NCBI RefSeq assembly: GCF_907165215.1
Contig: NZ_CAJRAY010000043.1
Location: 33,241 to 97,240 of the forward strand
DNA from: Thermobacillus xylanilyticus
GTDB lineage: Bacteria; Bacillota; Bacilli; Paenibacillales; Paenibacillaceae
Direction: 5' to 3'
Length of the DNA stretch: 64,000 bases
Part shown: in pieces, positions 49,932 to 58,068 of the stretch
Layout of the letters: each line of letters opens with the position of its first letter
Numbering within the stretch: position 1 is the first letter of the stretch
Notes under the pieces: generated by a model
The model's database searches: none
What the model was told of the DNA's origin: nothing
Seen by the model: only the letters and a program-made list of their open reading frames with translations
Position numbers and translations under genes: made by a program

Positions 49932-51053
49932 TTATTCGCCGTTGATTGCGCGCAGCAGCGTGTGCCGGTTCAGGCGCACCACATGCGCCCGGCGCAGCGC
50001 TTCGTCGCGCAGCTCCGGCTCGATCCCGAGCTCGGCCGGAACGGCGGGCCCGCCGGCGACGCGCAGCAGCCGGCGCAGCTCGTCGCCGTCCGGCAGCTCC
50101 GCCAGCATGCGCCGGCAGGCGTCGGGCAGCGGCCGGCCTTCCGCCGCATACCGCTTGTACAGGTCGGCGACCTCCGCGCAGGCGACACCCACCTTCGCGC
50201 CGTGCAGCACCTGCCGGCGGCCGGTGCGGAGGAAGTGCATCTCCCAGTAATGGGAGATGTGATGCTCCGCGCCGGATGCGGGATGCGACTGCCCGAACCG
50301 CAGCAGGGCGATGCCCGATTCGATGAGCGATTGCATCAGGGCGCGCACGCCTTCCTCCGTCCCTTCGCCGATCGCTTCGGCATGGGACACGCAGCGCTCG
50401 AGCGCGCCCCGCGTCAGGCCCGCGATGTCTTCATCGTACGGCTCGCCCGCCGTCTCGCGGCCGTACACCCAGTCGAACAGCGACGTGTACTTGCCGAGCA
50501 TGTCGCCGAACCCGGCCGCGATCAGCGGCTGCGGCGCCGCGCACAGCACGTCCAGGTCGGCGAACACGGCGACCGGCGCGGCCGCCGGCAGCGTGATCTT
50601 CTCGCCCCGCAGAATGAGCGGCGCGCCCTTCGACGTGAACCCGTCGACCGACGGCGCCGTCGGCACGGACACGAACGGCAGGCCGAGCGTGCAGGCGGCG
50701 TAGCGGACGATGTCGTGGATCGTGCCGCTCCCCGCCGCGGCGATCGCGTCCGCGCCGTGGTGCTGCGCCGCGATGATCGCCTGCAGCACCGACGCCTCGT
50801 CGGCGACGACGTCGCCGGCCGCGTTCGGCCGGATGATCTCCAGGCGGGCCGCGCCGCCCGCCGCACCGTACCGCTCGGCCAGCCGGCTGCCGATCACCCG
50901 CGCCGTCGTCTCATCCGCGACGAAGAGCGCGCGCTTCAGGCCGGCATCCAGCAGGTACGGCACCGCCTCGTCCGCTGCGCCCCGCGCGAGCCGGATCGGG
51001 TCCGGCAGGCCTGCGGCCTTGCCTCCCCCAAGCACTTCCGATGCACCGTTCAT
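49932..51053 (-). CDS. egsA: sn-Glycerol-1-phosphate dehydrogenase (AraM/EgsA type)
   Basis: 373 residues, iron-containing-dehydrogenase-like superfamily. NAD-binding and catalytic-site motifs: GADAIAAAGSGTIHDIVRYAA, FVSVPTAPSVDGFTSKGAPLIL (substrate/metal Asp region) and SGAEHHISHYWEMHF with metal-binding His residues, then LHGAKVGVA. These are the signatures of bacterial G1P dehydrogenase, which reduces dihydroxyacetone phosphate to sn-glycerol-1-phosphate. In Bacillus subtilis the product is used for archaeal-type ether lipid and lies in the araABDLMNPQ operon. Its ATG overlaps the stop of the HAD phosphatase gene by 4 nt. Array 3 starts 20 nt past the stop. Confidence 0.9.
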   Translation of the reverse strand: MNGASEVLGGGKAAGLPDPIRLARGAADEAVPYLLDAGLKRALFVADETTARVIGSRLAERYGAAGGAARLEIIRPNAAGDVVADEASVLQAIIAAQHHGADAIAAAGSGTIHDIVRYAACTLGLPFVSVPTAPSVDGFTSKGAPLILRGEKITLPAAAPVAVFADLDVLCAAPQPLIAAGFGDMLGKYTSLFDWVYGRETAGEPYDEDIAGLTRGALERCVSHAEAIGEGTEEGVRALMQSLIESGIALLRFGQSHPASGAEHHISHYWEMHFLRTGRRQVLHGAKVGVACAEVADLYKRYAAEGRPLPDACRRMLAELPDGDELRRLLRVAGGPAVPAELGIEPELRDEALRRAHVVRLNRHTLLRAINGE

Positions 51054-51859
51054 CGTTCCATCTCCTCCAGCAGCCGGCGGATGTCCGCCAGCGAATCGAG
51101 AATCCAGTGAGGCCGTTCGGTCTCATCGAGCGCCATCGCCGCCTCCCGCGTCCCCGAGCCGGTCAGCACGAGCGCCGTCCGGAGCCCCATGCGCCGGCCC
51201 ATCGCGATGTCCGATGCCAGGCTGTCGCCAATGACCATGCATCGCTCCGGCGGCAGCCCGAGCCGGTCCAGCGCGGCTTCGGCCATAAGCGGCGAAGGCT
51301 TGCCCACGACCGTGTCCACTTCCGTCCCGGTCGTGTGCGTGAGCGCCGCCAGCAGCCCGCCGACATCGATCGCTTCCCCGTCCTCGCCGGGGAACGTCCT
51401 GTCGGCGTTCGTCGCGATGATGCGGGCGCCGGCCCGGACCGCGCGGAACGCGTCGTTCAGCTCCGCGTAAGTGAGCGTCTCGTGCAGCGTCACAACGAGC
51501 CGGTCCGCTTCCTGCGGCCGCGCGGCGAACCGGACGCCGTGCGCTGCCAGCTCGTCCCGCAGCCCCTGCTCGCCGAGCACCCAGACGCGCGCGTCCGGCT
51601 CATGCTCCGCCAGATACCGGGAGACCACCGACGAAGTCAGGATAATGTCCTCCGCTTCGCACGGAATGCCGATCGCTTCGAGCCGCTCGCGGCACATGCG
51701 CCGCGAAATGTTGCCCCGGTTGCTCAGGAAGACGATGCGTTTTCCCTTCGCCCGCAAATATGCGACCGCCTCCGCCGCCCCCGGGATCGGGCGGCTCCCC
51801 GTATAAACCGTGCCGTCCAGATCGAGAATGAACCCGTCCGGCGACCAATCCTTCGCCAT
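51050..51859 (-). CDS. HAD-IIA family sugar/nucleotide phosphatase (AraL/NagD-like)
   Basis: 269 residues. HAD motif I is FILDLDGTVYTGSRP, motif II VFLSNRGNISRR, motif III Lys in VGKPSPLMAEAAL, and motif IV MVIGDSLASDIAMGRRMG. The IIA-type cap lies in between. Length and placement next to a glycerol-1-phosphate dehydrogenase match AraL of Bacillus, a promiscuous sugar-phosphate phosphatase encoded beside AraM. It overlaps the downstream dehydrogenase by 4 nt and lies 158 nt after the DeoR-type gene; the physiological substrate is unknown. Confidence 0.85.
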   Translation of the reverse strand: MAKDWSPDGFILDLDGTVYTGSRPIPGAAEAVAYLRAKGKRIVFLSNRGNISRRMCRERLEAIGIPCEAEDIILTSSVVSRYLAEHEPDARVWVLGEQGLRDELAAHGVRFAARPQEADRLVVTLHETLTYAELNDAFRAVRAGARIIATNADRTFPGEDGEAIDVGGLLAALTHTTGTEVDTVVGKPSPLMAEAALDRLGLPPERCMVIGDSLASDIAMGRRMGLRTALVLTGSGTREAAMALDETERPHWILDSLADIRRLLEEMER

Positions 51860-52017
51860 GCGTCACCGCCCCGCAATTCCACGTTGATCTTCATCCCCAT
51901 TGTCCGCCCCGCCCGGTCCGAAAGTCAACGATTGAATGCGGGCGGCTGCGTTTACGTTCGCATTGTCGTTTTCCGTTGTTTGTTTGCGTTTGGCCCGCAT
52001 TTCGCTGCGCCGAGCTG

Positions 52018-52800
52018 TCATTTTTCGCCGGCCGGCACATCCGCGACGATCACCCGGATCTTCCCGAGCGTCTTCAGCCACGCCGGATCCGCCCCCGCGT
52101 CGGTGATCAGCGTCCGGATGTCCTTCGCCTGGATGGACGTAACGATCGACCGCCGGCCCAGCTTCGTATGGTCGAGAAGCGCGACGACCTGCGACGCGTT
52201 GGCCGCCATCAGCTTCTTCAGCTCCGCTTCGTTCGGGCTGAAATCGGTCATGCCGGTCTCGACCGTGAACCCTTCGGACGACGTGAAGAACAGGTCGGCG
52301 TGGACTTCCTGCAGCAGCCCGCGCCCGAGCGTGCCCTCCACCGTGCGCGAACCGGGCCGCAGAATGCCGCCGATCAGAATGACGTTGTTGCGCGGATTGC
52401 GCCCGACCTCCTCGGCCGCAGCCAGCCCGTTCGTCACGACCGTCAGGTAGTCGTACTCCGACAGACACCGCGCGAGCTCAAACACCGTCGAGCTGGCGTC
52501 CAGCAGAATGCACTGGCCGCTCCGCACCATTTCCGCCGCCCGCCGGCCGATCGCCCGCTTCTCCTGCCGGTTCAGTTCACCGCGCGACGGCATGGCGTGC
52601 GCCGGCGGCTGATGGCCCGCCCTGACCGGCACCGCGCCGCCGTGCGTGCGTTCGAGCAGCCCTTCTTCCTCCAGCAGCCTGAGATCGGTGCGAATCGTTC
52701 CCTCCGAGACGTTCAGCTCCTTCGCCGCTTCCTTCACGATAATCTGCCGGTTTTGCGCCAGCTGCTTCAGCAGCCATTCTCTCCGCTGTGCCGCGAACAT
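52018..52800 (-). CDS. DeoR/GlpR family transcriptional regulator
   Basis: 260 residues. DeoR N-terminal HTH: FAAQRREWLLKQLAQNRQIIVKEAAKELNVSEGTIRTDLRLLEEEGLLERTHGGAVP. The DeoRC sensor domain follows, with GQCILLDASSTVFELARCLS, TVVTNGLAAAEEV and ILIGGILRPGSRTVEGTLG, the phosphosugar-binding fold. It probably represses the araL/araM-like genes downstream and is relieved by a phosphosugar. ATG 52800 is preceded by AGGTGGAA; an in-frame GTG at 52812 is weaker. The gene is likely first of the deoR-HAD-dehydrogenase run. Confidence 0.9.
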   Translation of the reverse strand: MFAAQRREWLLKQLAQNRQIIVKEAAKELNVSEGTIRTDLRLLEEEGLLERTHGGAVPVRAGHQPPAHAMPSRGELNRQEKRAIGRRAAEMVRSGQCILLDASSTVFELARCLSEYDYLTVVTNGLAAAEEVGRNPRNNVILIGGILRPGSRTVEGTLGRGLLQEVHADLFFTSSEGFTVETGMTDFSPNEAELKKLMAANASQVVALLDHTKLGRRSIVTSIQAKDIRTLITDAGADPAWLKTLGKIRVIVADVPAGEK

Positions 52801-53190
52801 GCGAACTTCCACCTGCCTTGAAAAAGTAACCCTTCTGCCGTGGCAATTTCTTTTTTCCAGTATATCGGCAAACGCGTGTATTCATCAACAAACAGCAGCA
52901 TCCGCACGAAAACGAAATACCAGCCGCAGTGTGAATCCGCCAATGCCGCCCGGGCAGACCGCGCAAACCAAAAGGATGCGCCGTCCTTCAGGATCAGCGC
53001 ATCCGATGGCGATCGATATTCAAGGGCTTGCAAACAGCGTGCAGCCCGTTCTCGGGTTGACAGGGCAGGTGGCAGGCAGTATTCCGGCGGCGCGAACGTT
53101 TCCCCCTTGACGGAAGCATGGTAGAAGTCGCCGTTCCTTGCCGTGAAGACCCGTGCGAAGAAACTTCCGCCATCCCTGCCAAGCCAAACT
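52801..53190. other. Gene-free stretch upstream of the DeoR-type gene
   Basis: No credible coding region. The minus strand holds the promoter for the DeoR-type gene, which I could not pin down. The plus strand has a TTGACA at 53057-53062 without a good -10. An AT-rich part near 52845-52920 is the likely operator zone. Confidence 0.4.
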
Positions 53191-53245
53191 TGTAATGAAA
53201 TTGTAATATTTCTTTCAGATTCCGTTCATGTTGGGCGGGTATGAT
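53191..53245 (+). promoter_or_regulatory. WalR-type box (TGTAAT-N5-TGTAAT) and -10 of an unassigned promoter
   Basis: TGTAAT at 53191-53196 and 53202-53207 with a 5-nt gap (GAAAT) exactly fits the WalR consensus TGTWAH-N5-TGTWAH. A TATGAT -10 lies at 53240-53245, so the box is centred about 53 nt upstream of the expected start, a good activator position. PhoP boxes are similar, so this alternative remains. No WalR-regulated peptidoglycan hydrolase gene follows. Confidence 0.5.
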
Positions 53246-53327
53246 GTGAACATAACCCCCCATTTTCATATACCCTTTCCTTGAATCCCGCGGCGATGGA
53301 ACCGGATCGTCCGCGGGACCTTTTTTT
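53246..53327 (+). ncRNA. Possible short terminated transcript (about 75-80 nt)
   Basis: Between the TATGAT -10 and an intrinsic terminator (stem TCCCGCGG at 53286-53293 with CCGCGGGA at 53311-53318, then a seven-T run at 53321-53327) there is no open reading frame of note. Predicted start is near 53252. It could be a small RNA, or the remnant leader of a lost gene. The terminator faces the convergent alpha/beta hydrolase gene and cannot serve it, since its T-run is on the plus strand. Confidence 0.35.
53286..53327 (+). terminator. Intrinsic terminator on the plus strand
   Basis: Stem TCCCGCGG / CCGCGGGA, 17-nt loop, then CC and seven Ts. No plus-strand gene precedes it apart from the possible short RNA. 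Confidence 0.8.
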
Positions 53328-53349
53328 GTCCGTCAGCCGTCGATCCGTT

Positions 53350-54264
53350 TCAGCGCCGCGGACCGCCTCCGGCCAGATGCCGCTGCAGGAAAGGCAGCAC
53401 GGCCTGCCAGAACGCGGGGTCCTGCTCCGAGCAACTGTGTCCCTGCGCGTCGACGAACCGGTGCTCGACCGGCGCCCTGGCGGTGACGCTGCGCAGCTCT
53501 TCCGCCGGAATGACCGGGTCGCCGGTGGAATGGATCATGAGCACCGGCTTTCCGCCTCCGCCGCGGACCGCTTCGGCGTTGGCCGCAACCCAGGCCGGCA
53601 TGTCGATGCGCCGCACTTCCCTGTACGGGACGCCCGCCCGGAGCAGCCAGACGCGCAGGATGATCCGGGCCAGCGGAAACACCGGCAGATTTCTGCGCCT
53701 GAGCTCGGACCGGAGAATCGTCTCGATCGTGAGCGGCGCGTTGTCCGTAATGACGGCGCGCACCGGCAGCCCGCCGGCATAGGCGAGCAGGGCGCCGAGC
53801 CCGCCCATCGAATGGCCGAGCACCGCGATGCGCGAGGCGTCGACGCCGGGCAGCCGCGCCGCCGTCGCGACCGCCGCCTCGATGTCGGCCATGAACATGA
53901 GCCCGGTCGGCGCCTTGACCGAGCCGCTCTCGCCGTGGCTGCGCGCGTCGTACACGAAGACGGCGTATCCGGCTTCGACGAGCGGATGCGCGTAGCGCAG
54001 CACGCGCGACCGGTTCGAGCCCCAGCCGTGCGCGATGACGACGAGCGGCAGCGGCCCGCCGGAATCCGTGCCGGCCGCATCCGGCCGGATCAGCCAGCCG
54101 ACCATCGGCACGCCTTCGCTCTCGAACCGGACCGTCTCATACGGCGCCCGCGGCAGCTCCCCGATCGGCCGCCGCTTCGGCTGCTGCGTCTTCGCGCCGA
54201 GCATCCATGCGCCGCCTCCCGCCGCCGCGATGGCGGCAGCCGCCCCGATGACCCAGCCGACCAT
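53350..54264 (-). CDS. Alpha/beta hydrolase, membrane anchored
   Basis: 304 residues. An N-terminal helix (MVGWVIGAAAAIAAAGGGAWML) probably anchors it. Hydrolase core: PLVVIAHGWGSNRSRVLRYAHPL, YDARSHGESG, VLGHSMGGLGALL (nucleophile Ser), HSTGDPVIP (Asp) and AQGHSCSEQDPAF (His). The layout is that of serine aminopeptidase/BEM46-type hydrolases; substrate not predictable. Start 54264 follows AAGGGGGAG. It lies 29 nt after the KDPG aldolase gene, so the pair is probably one operon. The plus-strand terminator at 53286 belongs to another transcript. Confidence 0.87.
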   Translation of the reverse strand: MVGWVIGAAAAIAAAGGGAWMLGAKTQQPKRRPIGELPRAPYETVRFESEGVPMVGWLIRPDAAGTDSGGPLPLVVIAHGWGSNRSRVLRYAHPLVEAGYAVFVYDARSHGESGSVKAPTGLMFMADIEAAVATAARLPGVDASRIAVLGHSMGGLGALLAYAGGLPVRAVITDNAPLTIETILRSELRRRNLPVFPLARIILRVWLLRAGVPYREVRRIDMPAWVAANAEAVRGGGGKPVLMIHSTGDPVIPAEELRSVTARAPVEHRFVDAQGHSCSEQDPAFWQAVLPFLQRHLAGGGPRR

Positions 54265-54293
54265 GTCCGTCTCCCCCTTCGCCTGCGTCCGGT

Positions 54294-54929
54294 TTAGTTC
54301 AGCGACCGGACAATCTCGACATAACGGCGGGCATTGTCCGTGAGCCGTTCGAAATCGCCCGCCTTGATCCATTCCCGGTTCAGCAGCTTGCTCCCGATCC
54401 CGACCGCGGTGGCCCCGGCCTCGAAATACGACCGGATCGTCGTCAGGTCGACGCCGCCCGTCGCGATCATCGGGATATGGTCCAGCGGCGCGCGGATTTC
54501 CTTCAAATATTCCACGCCGAGCGACGCCATCGGGAACACCTTCACCGCCTCGGCGCCCGCCTTCCACGCGCGCACGATCTCGGTCGGCGTCATGACTCCC
54601 GGCCAGACGGACAGCCCCCGCTCCGCGCCGAAGGCGATCACCTCTTCGTCCAAATTTGGCGAGATCAGATACATGGCGCCTGCCGCCGCCGCTTCCTTCG
54701 CCATTTGCAGGTCGAGCACGGTGCCCGCTCCGATCGCCGCCCGCCCGTCAAACTTCTCCCGCCATCCGGCGATCGTCTTCAGCGCGCCCGGCGTGTTCAT
54801 CGTCACTTCCACCAGCCGGATGCCGCCGTTTACCAGCGCTTCGGCCGCCCGATCGGCCGACTCGCCTTCCAGTCCGCGGACGATCGCCACAATGCGCTCC
54901 TTCAGAAGCAGATCCAATGTGCCGCTCAC
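54294..54929 (-). CDS. eda: 2-Keto-3-deoxy-6-phosphogluconate / 4-hydroxy-2-oxoglutarate aldolase
   Basis: 211 residues, normal for the KDPG aldolase family. It starts with GTG 54929 after AGGGGGAACG. Key features: RIVAIVRGLEGESADRA, VEVTMNTPGAL (conserved Glu), GAGTVLDLQMAKEAAAAGAMYLISPN, and the Schiff-base Lys130 in VKVFPMASLG, then GGVDLTTI. It splits KDPG (or KHG) into pyruvate and glyceraldehyde-3-phosphate. No dehydratase or kinase gene is nearby, so its source of substrate is unclear; the D-tagaturonate branch that may follow the L-sugar pathway could feed it. Confidence 0.93.
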   Translation of the reverse strand: MSGTLDLLLKERIVAIVRGLEGESADRAAEALVNGGIRLVEVTMNTPGALKTIAGWREKFDGRAAIGAGTVLDLQMAKEAAAAGAMYLISPNLDEEVIAFGAERGLSVWPGVMTPTEIVRAWKAGAEAVKVFPMASLGVEYLKEIRAPLDHIPMIATGGVDLTTIRSYFEAGATAVGIGSKLLNREWIKAGDFERLTDNARRYVEIVRSLN

Positions 54930-55133
54930 ATTCGTTCCCCCTGTAACGACAAGGGCGGCATTCCGTCTGCCGCCTGTCGAACTTCAGCTTCTTCCATTGT
55001 ACGCCATCCGCCCGGACGCGCAAGAGCCGCGCAGGCGCCTGCCCGCGGACGCGTGTATCGGCATACACCGGATGGGCATGTGCCGCATACGATATCCCGA
55101 AAGCCCAATCTTACACGAAGGAGCAATCGACAA

Positions 55134-55760
55134 ATGGGAGTTCAGCATGCAAACCCACACGTAAGCGCCGGATGCGGCTGCGGTTCGCTGCGCGCTTTCC
55201 CGGCTCCTCCGACTCCGGGGCAGCAAGGGCCCGGGCAGGCGCCCGGACAGCAAATCGGCCCCGGATTTGGTCCCGGCTTCGGTCCCGGCCCCGGCTTCGG
55301 TCCCGGATTTGGTCCCGGCTTCGGTCCCGGCCCCGGCTTCGGTCCCGGTTTCGGTCCCGGTCCGTTTCCGCCGTTCCCCGGCCCGGGTCCGTTTCCGCCA
55401 TCCCCCGGACCAGGCCCGTTCCCGCCGTTTCCCGGTCCCGGACCGTTCCCGCCGTTCCCCGGCCCGGCGCGGTTCGTCACCGTATTCATCAACGGCGGCC
55501 GGCAATTCCCGTGGCTGACGCGGTCCTACAACATCCCGCACCGCTTCGGGCTGACGGTGCGCCAGGCGCTCGCCTCGACGGGAGCGGTGCAGTTCGGCCT
55601 GGGCGGCCAGATCGTGTCGGTCGGCGGCGTCTTTACCGGACCCGGCAGCAACATCCGGACGACCGTCCGGCTGAACGGCCGTGTTATCCCGCCCGGTCTC
55701 CTGAACACACCGGTTCAGCCGGGCAGCTTCATCTCGCTGGAATTGAGCCGGTTCTTCTGA
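55134..55760 (+). CDS. Glycine/proline-rich FGPG-repeat protein with a C-terminal globular domain (possible spore-surface protein)
   Basis: 208 residues, start ATG 55134 after AAGGAG at 10 nt. It begins with SAGCGCGSLRAFPAPP and a Gln/Pro-rich stretch. About 70 residues of PGFGPGFGPGPGFGPG and PFPPFPGPG repeats follow (about 55250-55470). A compact 95-residue domain (ARFVTVFINGGRQFPWLTRSYNIPHRFGLTVRQALAS to LELSRFF) ends it, with a beta-grasp-like feel (INGG..TVRQAL..GGQIVSVGGV). No signal peptide or known family. Repeat-plus-globular layout resembles collagen-like or other spore-surface proteins; that assignment is only a guess. Isolated, convergent with galU. Confidence 0.75.
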   Translation: MGVQHANPHVSAGCGCGSLRAFPAPPTPGQQGPGQAPGQQIGPGFGPGFGPGPGFGPGFGPGFGPGPGFGPGFGPGPFPPFPGPGPFPPSPGPGPFPPFPGPGPFPPFPGPARFVTVFINGGRQFPWLTRSYNIPHRFGLTVRQALASTGAVQFGLGGQIVSVGGVFTGPGSNIRTTVRLNGRVIPPGLLNTPVQPGSFISLELSRFF

Positions 55761-55827
55761 CGCCTCGCGGCGGGCGGTTGCCGGCGGCTCAATCGGCCGC
55801 ATGCCGGGCAATCGCCCCGCCGGCCGC

Positions 55828-56712
55828 TTACATAGATTCGTCCGCGCCGAGCCGCTGCCGCAAATACGCCCTGACCCGCTCCGCCAGATCCGGCCGGTCG
55901 AGCGCCAGATCGACGGTCGCCTGCACGAAGCCGAATTTGTCGCCGATGTCGTACCGCCGGCCGCGGAACGGATAGGCGGTCATCGGCGACTCCGCGTTCA
56001 ACTGCTGCATGCTGTCCGTCAGCTGGATCTCGCCCCCGCGGCCGGGCGCCGCCTTCTCCAGATAGCGGAAGATGTCCGGCGTAAAAATATATCTCCCGAC
56101 GACCGCCCAGTTGGAAGGCGCCTCGCCGCGCGGCGGTTTCTCGACCAGACTGCGGATGCGATGGTCGCCGGATTCGGCATCGAAATCGGCGATGCCGTAT
56201 TTCTCCGTCTCCTCCCACGGCACCTGCATGACGGCGACGACGGACGAGCCGGTCTGCTCGTACACGTCGATCATCGACCGGAGGCACGGCGGATCCGAGA
56301 CGAGAATATCGTCGCCGAGCAGCACCGCGAACGGCTCGTTCTCGACGAAATGCCGCGCACTGAGGACGGCGTGCCCGAGCCCGAGCGGCTCCTTCTGCCG
56401 GATGTAATAGATCTCCGCCAGATTCGAAATGCCGCGGACGATGTCCAGCATTTCCCCGTCGCCCTTCGCCTCCAGCGCCATCTCCAGCTCGACCGATTTG
56501 TCGAAATGGTCCTCGATCGCCCGCTTGTTCCGGCCCGTGACGATCATGATGCTCTCGATGCCGGACTTCACTGCTTCTTCGACAATATATTGGATCGCCG
56601 GCTTGTCGATCAGCGGCAGCATTTCCTTCGGCTGCGCCTTCGTCGCCGGCAGGAACCGCGTGCCGAGTCCTCCCGCCGGAAGGACCGCCTTGCGGATGCG
56701 GGTTCTGGTCAA
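55828..56712 (-). CDS. galU: UTP-glucose-1-phosphate uridylyltransferase
   Basis: 294 residues from a TTG start with GGGGAGG 6 nt upstream. Nucleotidyltransferase signature KAVLPAGGLGTRFLPATKAQPKEMLPLIDKPAIQY, then QKEPLGLGHAVLSARHFVENEPFAVLLGDDI (metal Asp) and GRYIFTPDIF, GGEIQLTDSM. It makes UDP-glucose from UTP and glucose-1-phosphate for cell-wall glycans and teichoic acid. Monocistronic, in the cytosol. The YjbQ-type gene is divergently transcribed from the opposite side. Confidence 0.97.
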   Translation of the reverse strand: MTRTRIRKAVLPAGGLGTRFLPATKAQPKEMLPLIDKPAIQYIVEEAVKSGIESIMIVTGRNKRAIEDHFDKSVELEMALEAKGDGEMLDIVRGISNLAEIYYIRQKEPLGLGHAVLSARHFVENEPFAVLLGDDILVSDPPCLRSMIDVYEQTGSSVVAVMQVPWEETEKYGIADFDAESGDHRIRSLVEKPPRGEAPSNWAVVGRYIFTPDIFRYLEKAAPGRGGEIQLTDSMQQLNAESPMTAYPFRGRRYDIGDKFGFVQATVDLALDRPDLAERVRAYLRQRLGADESM

Positions 56713-56775
56713 CGGCGACCTCCCCTTTCCTTATGTATAGGTACGGGATGAAAAGCTCCCGCGGCTTGTCCCGCA

Positions 56776-56805
56776 TTGACAACCGGCCGCCCGCCCGTGC
56801 ACAAT
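56776..56805 (+). promoter_or_regulatory. Sigma-A promoter of yjbQ
   Basis: TTGACA at 56776-56781 and CACAAT at 56800-56805 with an 18-nt spacer, about 32 nt before the start of the yjbQ-like gene (after the transcript start). The galU promoter on the other strand was not resolved. Confidence 0.55.
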
Positions 56806-56842
56806 GAGGCTGACCCGACATTGCAGAAGGAGACGAAGCCCG

Positions 56843-57244
56843 ATGCTCACGACCGAAACGCTCCACACGTCGAGACGCGACGAAATGATCGACATCACCC
56901 GTCAGGTCCAGGCCGCGGTCAAGCGTTCCGGCGTCACGGACGGCATCGCCGTCATCTACTCGCCCCATACGACGGCCGGCATCACCATTCAGGAGAACGC
57001 CGATCCCGACGTCCGGCACGACGTGCTGCTCCGCCTGGACGAAGTGTATCCCTGGCAGCATCCGGGCTACCGGCACATGGAGGGCAACACCGCCTCCCAT
57101 CTGAAGACGATCACCGCCGGCGCTTCGCAGACCGTGATCATTTCCGGCGGGAGGCTGCTGCTCGGCCGGTGGCAGGGCATCTATTTCTGCGAATTCGACG
57201 GCCCCCGGACCCGCACGTACATGATCAAGATCATCGCGGGCTGA
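56843..57244 (+). CDS. yjbQ: YjbQ family protein (UPF0047, secondary thiamine-phosphate synthase type)
   Basis: 133 residues, the usual size. Motifs: [45 protein letters not shown] (the conserved HTTAGITI region), [18 protein letters not shown] and [17 protein letters not shown]. The family has a weak thiamine-phosphate synthase activity reported for E. coli YjbQ; the true role is unsettled. Start ATG 56843 follows AAGGAG. Expressed from its own promoter, divergent from galU. Confidence 0.93.
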   Translation: MLTTETLHTSRRDEMIDITRQVQAAVKRSGVTDGIAVIYSPHTTAGITIQENADPDVRHDVLLRLDEVYPWQHPGYRHMEGNTASHLKTITAGASQTVIISGGRLLLGRWQGIYFCEFDGPRTRTYMIKIIAG

Positions 57245-57277
57245 AGCCGGGCCGGCATGCGGCGCCGCGGCCGCGCG

Positions 57278-57586
57278 TCACCCGCCGATGGCGGGATCTC
57301 GCTTGCGGAACTGCTCGAGAATGGCCTTCAGCGCGGCGTCGTCGTGCTCCCGCTCTTCATTGCCGATCTTCACGATCCGGATCTCAAGCGGGTTTTCCCC
57401 TTCCCGGTAGAACACGAGATGCTCGCGGTCGCGGACCTTCACGTCGAATCCGCTCTGCCGGAGGAACCCCAGGATATCTTCCGGCGTCGGCGGCTTGCCG
57501 TCCGTGTACAGCGTTCCTTTCAGATTGCGTTCTTCCCCGGCCACGTTCAGATAATCAATGCGAAAAACGAACCGCCATTCCGCCAC
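57278..57586 (-). CDS. Small hypothetical protein
   Basis: 102 residues, cytosolic, beginning (V/M)AEWRFVFRIDYLNVAGEERNLKGTLYTDGKPPTPEDILGFLRQSGFDVKV. Two beta strands and a helix, then YREGENPLEIRIVKIGNEERE and a charged tail. No recognised family. The GTG at 57586 is chosen because AGGGAGG lies 8 nt upstream; the in-frame ATGs at 57607-57616 have no ribosome site and would take translation through that AGGGAGG. Convergent with yjbQ. Confidence 0.6.
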   Translation of the reverse strand: MAEWRFVFRIDYLNVAGEERNLKGTLYTDGKPPTPEDILGFLRQSGFDVKVRDREHLVFYREGENPLEIRIVKIGNEEREHDDAALKAILEQFRKRDPAIGG

Positions 57587-57714
57587 TTTCTGCGCCTCCC
57601 TGTTCATCATGCCCATGGTGTATAAATTGCCCCCGGTCCGCCATCCTAATCGCGGAGCAGCGTGCACGGACATCCTGCGCCCGGCTCCGATTCCGTTGAC
57701 CAGGAGGTATCGCG

Positions 57715-58065
57715 ATGTATCAAAATGATGTCCCGAACGCTGCCCTGCAGATCCGGCATTGCGAGCAGCTGCTCTCGCAGCTGATCCAGCAGACGCAGCA
57801 ATCGACGCAGAAGTACCAGCAGATGCTTCAGCAGGAGCAGCAGAACGTCGCCATGCTTGAACAGCTTGCGCAGCGGGAGCGTCAGGCGGTTCAGATTATC
57901 CAGACCGCGCTGCAAGGCCATCAGACGGCCCTGGAACAGCTGCAGCAGGCTTCGAGCCTCTGCCGCCAGCTGGAATATGCCGTGACGAACGCCGTCCCGG
58001 CGGCCGGCTTGTCCTATACGGCCGCGGGCGCGGGCAGCTATTTCCCTCAGCAGCAGGGATTCTGA
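57715..58065 (+). CDS. Gln-rich coiled-coil small protein
   Basis: 116 residues. The first 85 residues are a Gln-rich coiled coil (HCEQLLSQLIQQTQQSTQKYQQMLQQEQQNVAMLEQLAQRERQAVQ), followed by SLCRQLEYAVTNAVPAAGLSYTAAGAG and a Gln/Phe tail. No recognised family. AGGAGG precedes the ATG. Similar Gln-rich small proteins in Bacillales are often spore-coat components, but nothing here proves it. A terminator follows the stop. Confidence 0.6.
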   Translation: MYQNDVPNAALQIRHCEQLLSQLIQQTQQSTQKYQQMLQQEQQNVAMLEQLAQRERQAVQIIQTALQGHQTALEQLQQASSLCRQLEYAVTNAVPAAGLSYTAAGAGSYFPQQQGF

Positions 58066-58068
58066 AAC

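Noticed and set aside
53057-53085. TTGACA in the 52.8-53.3 kb gap as a promoter
   Set aside because: The sequence 17 nt downstream (TATTCC) is a poor -10 and no transcript unit follows directly.
52840-53124. 94-codon plus-strand frame upstream of the WalR-type box
   Set aside because: No ribosome site, no recognisable fold, mixed composition; probably chance.
55769-55821. Long GC-rich hairpin between the FGPG-repeat gene and galU as a terminator
   Set aside because: Imperfect stem and no T-tract on either strand; may still pause polymerase but was not supportable as a terminator.
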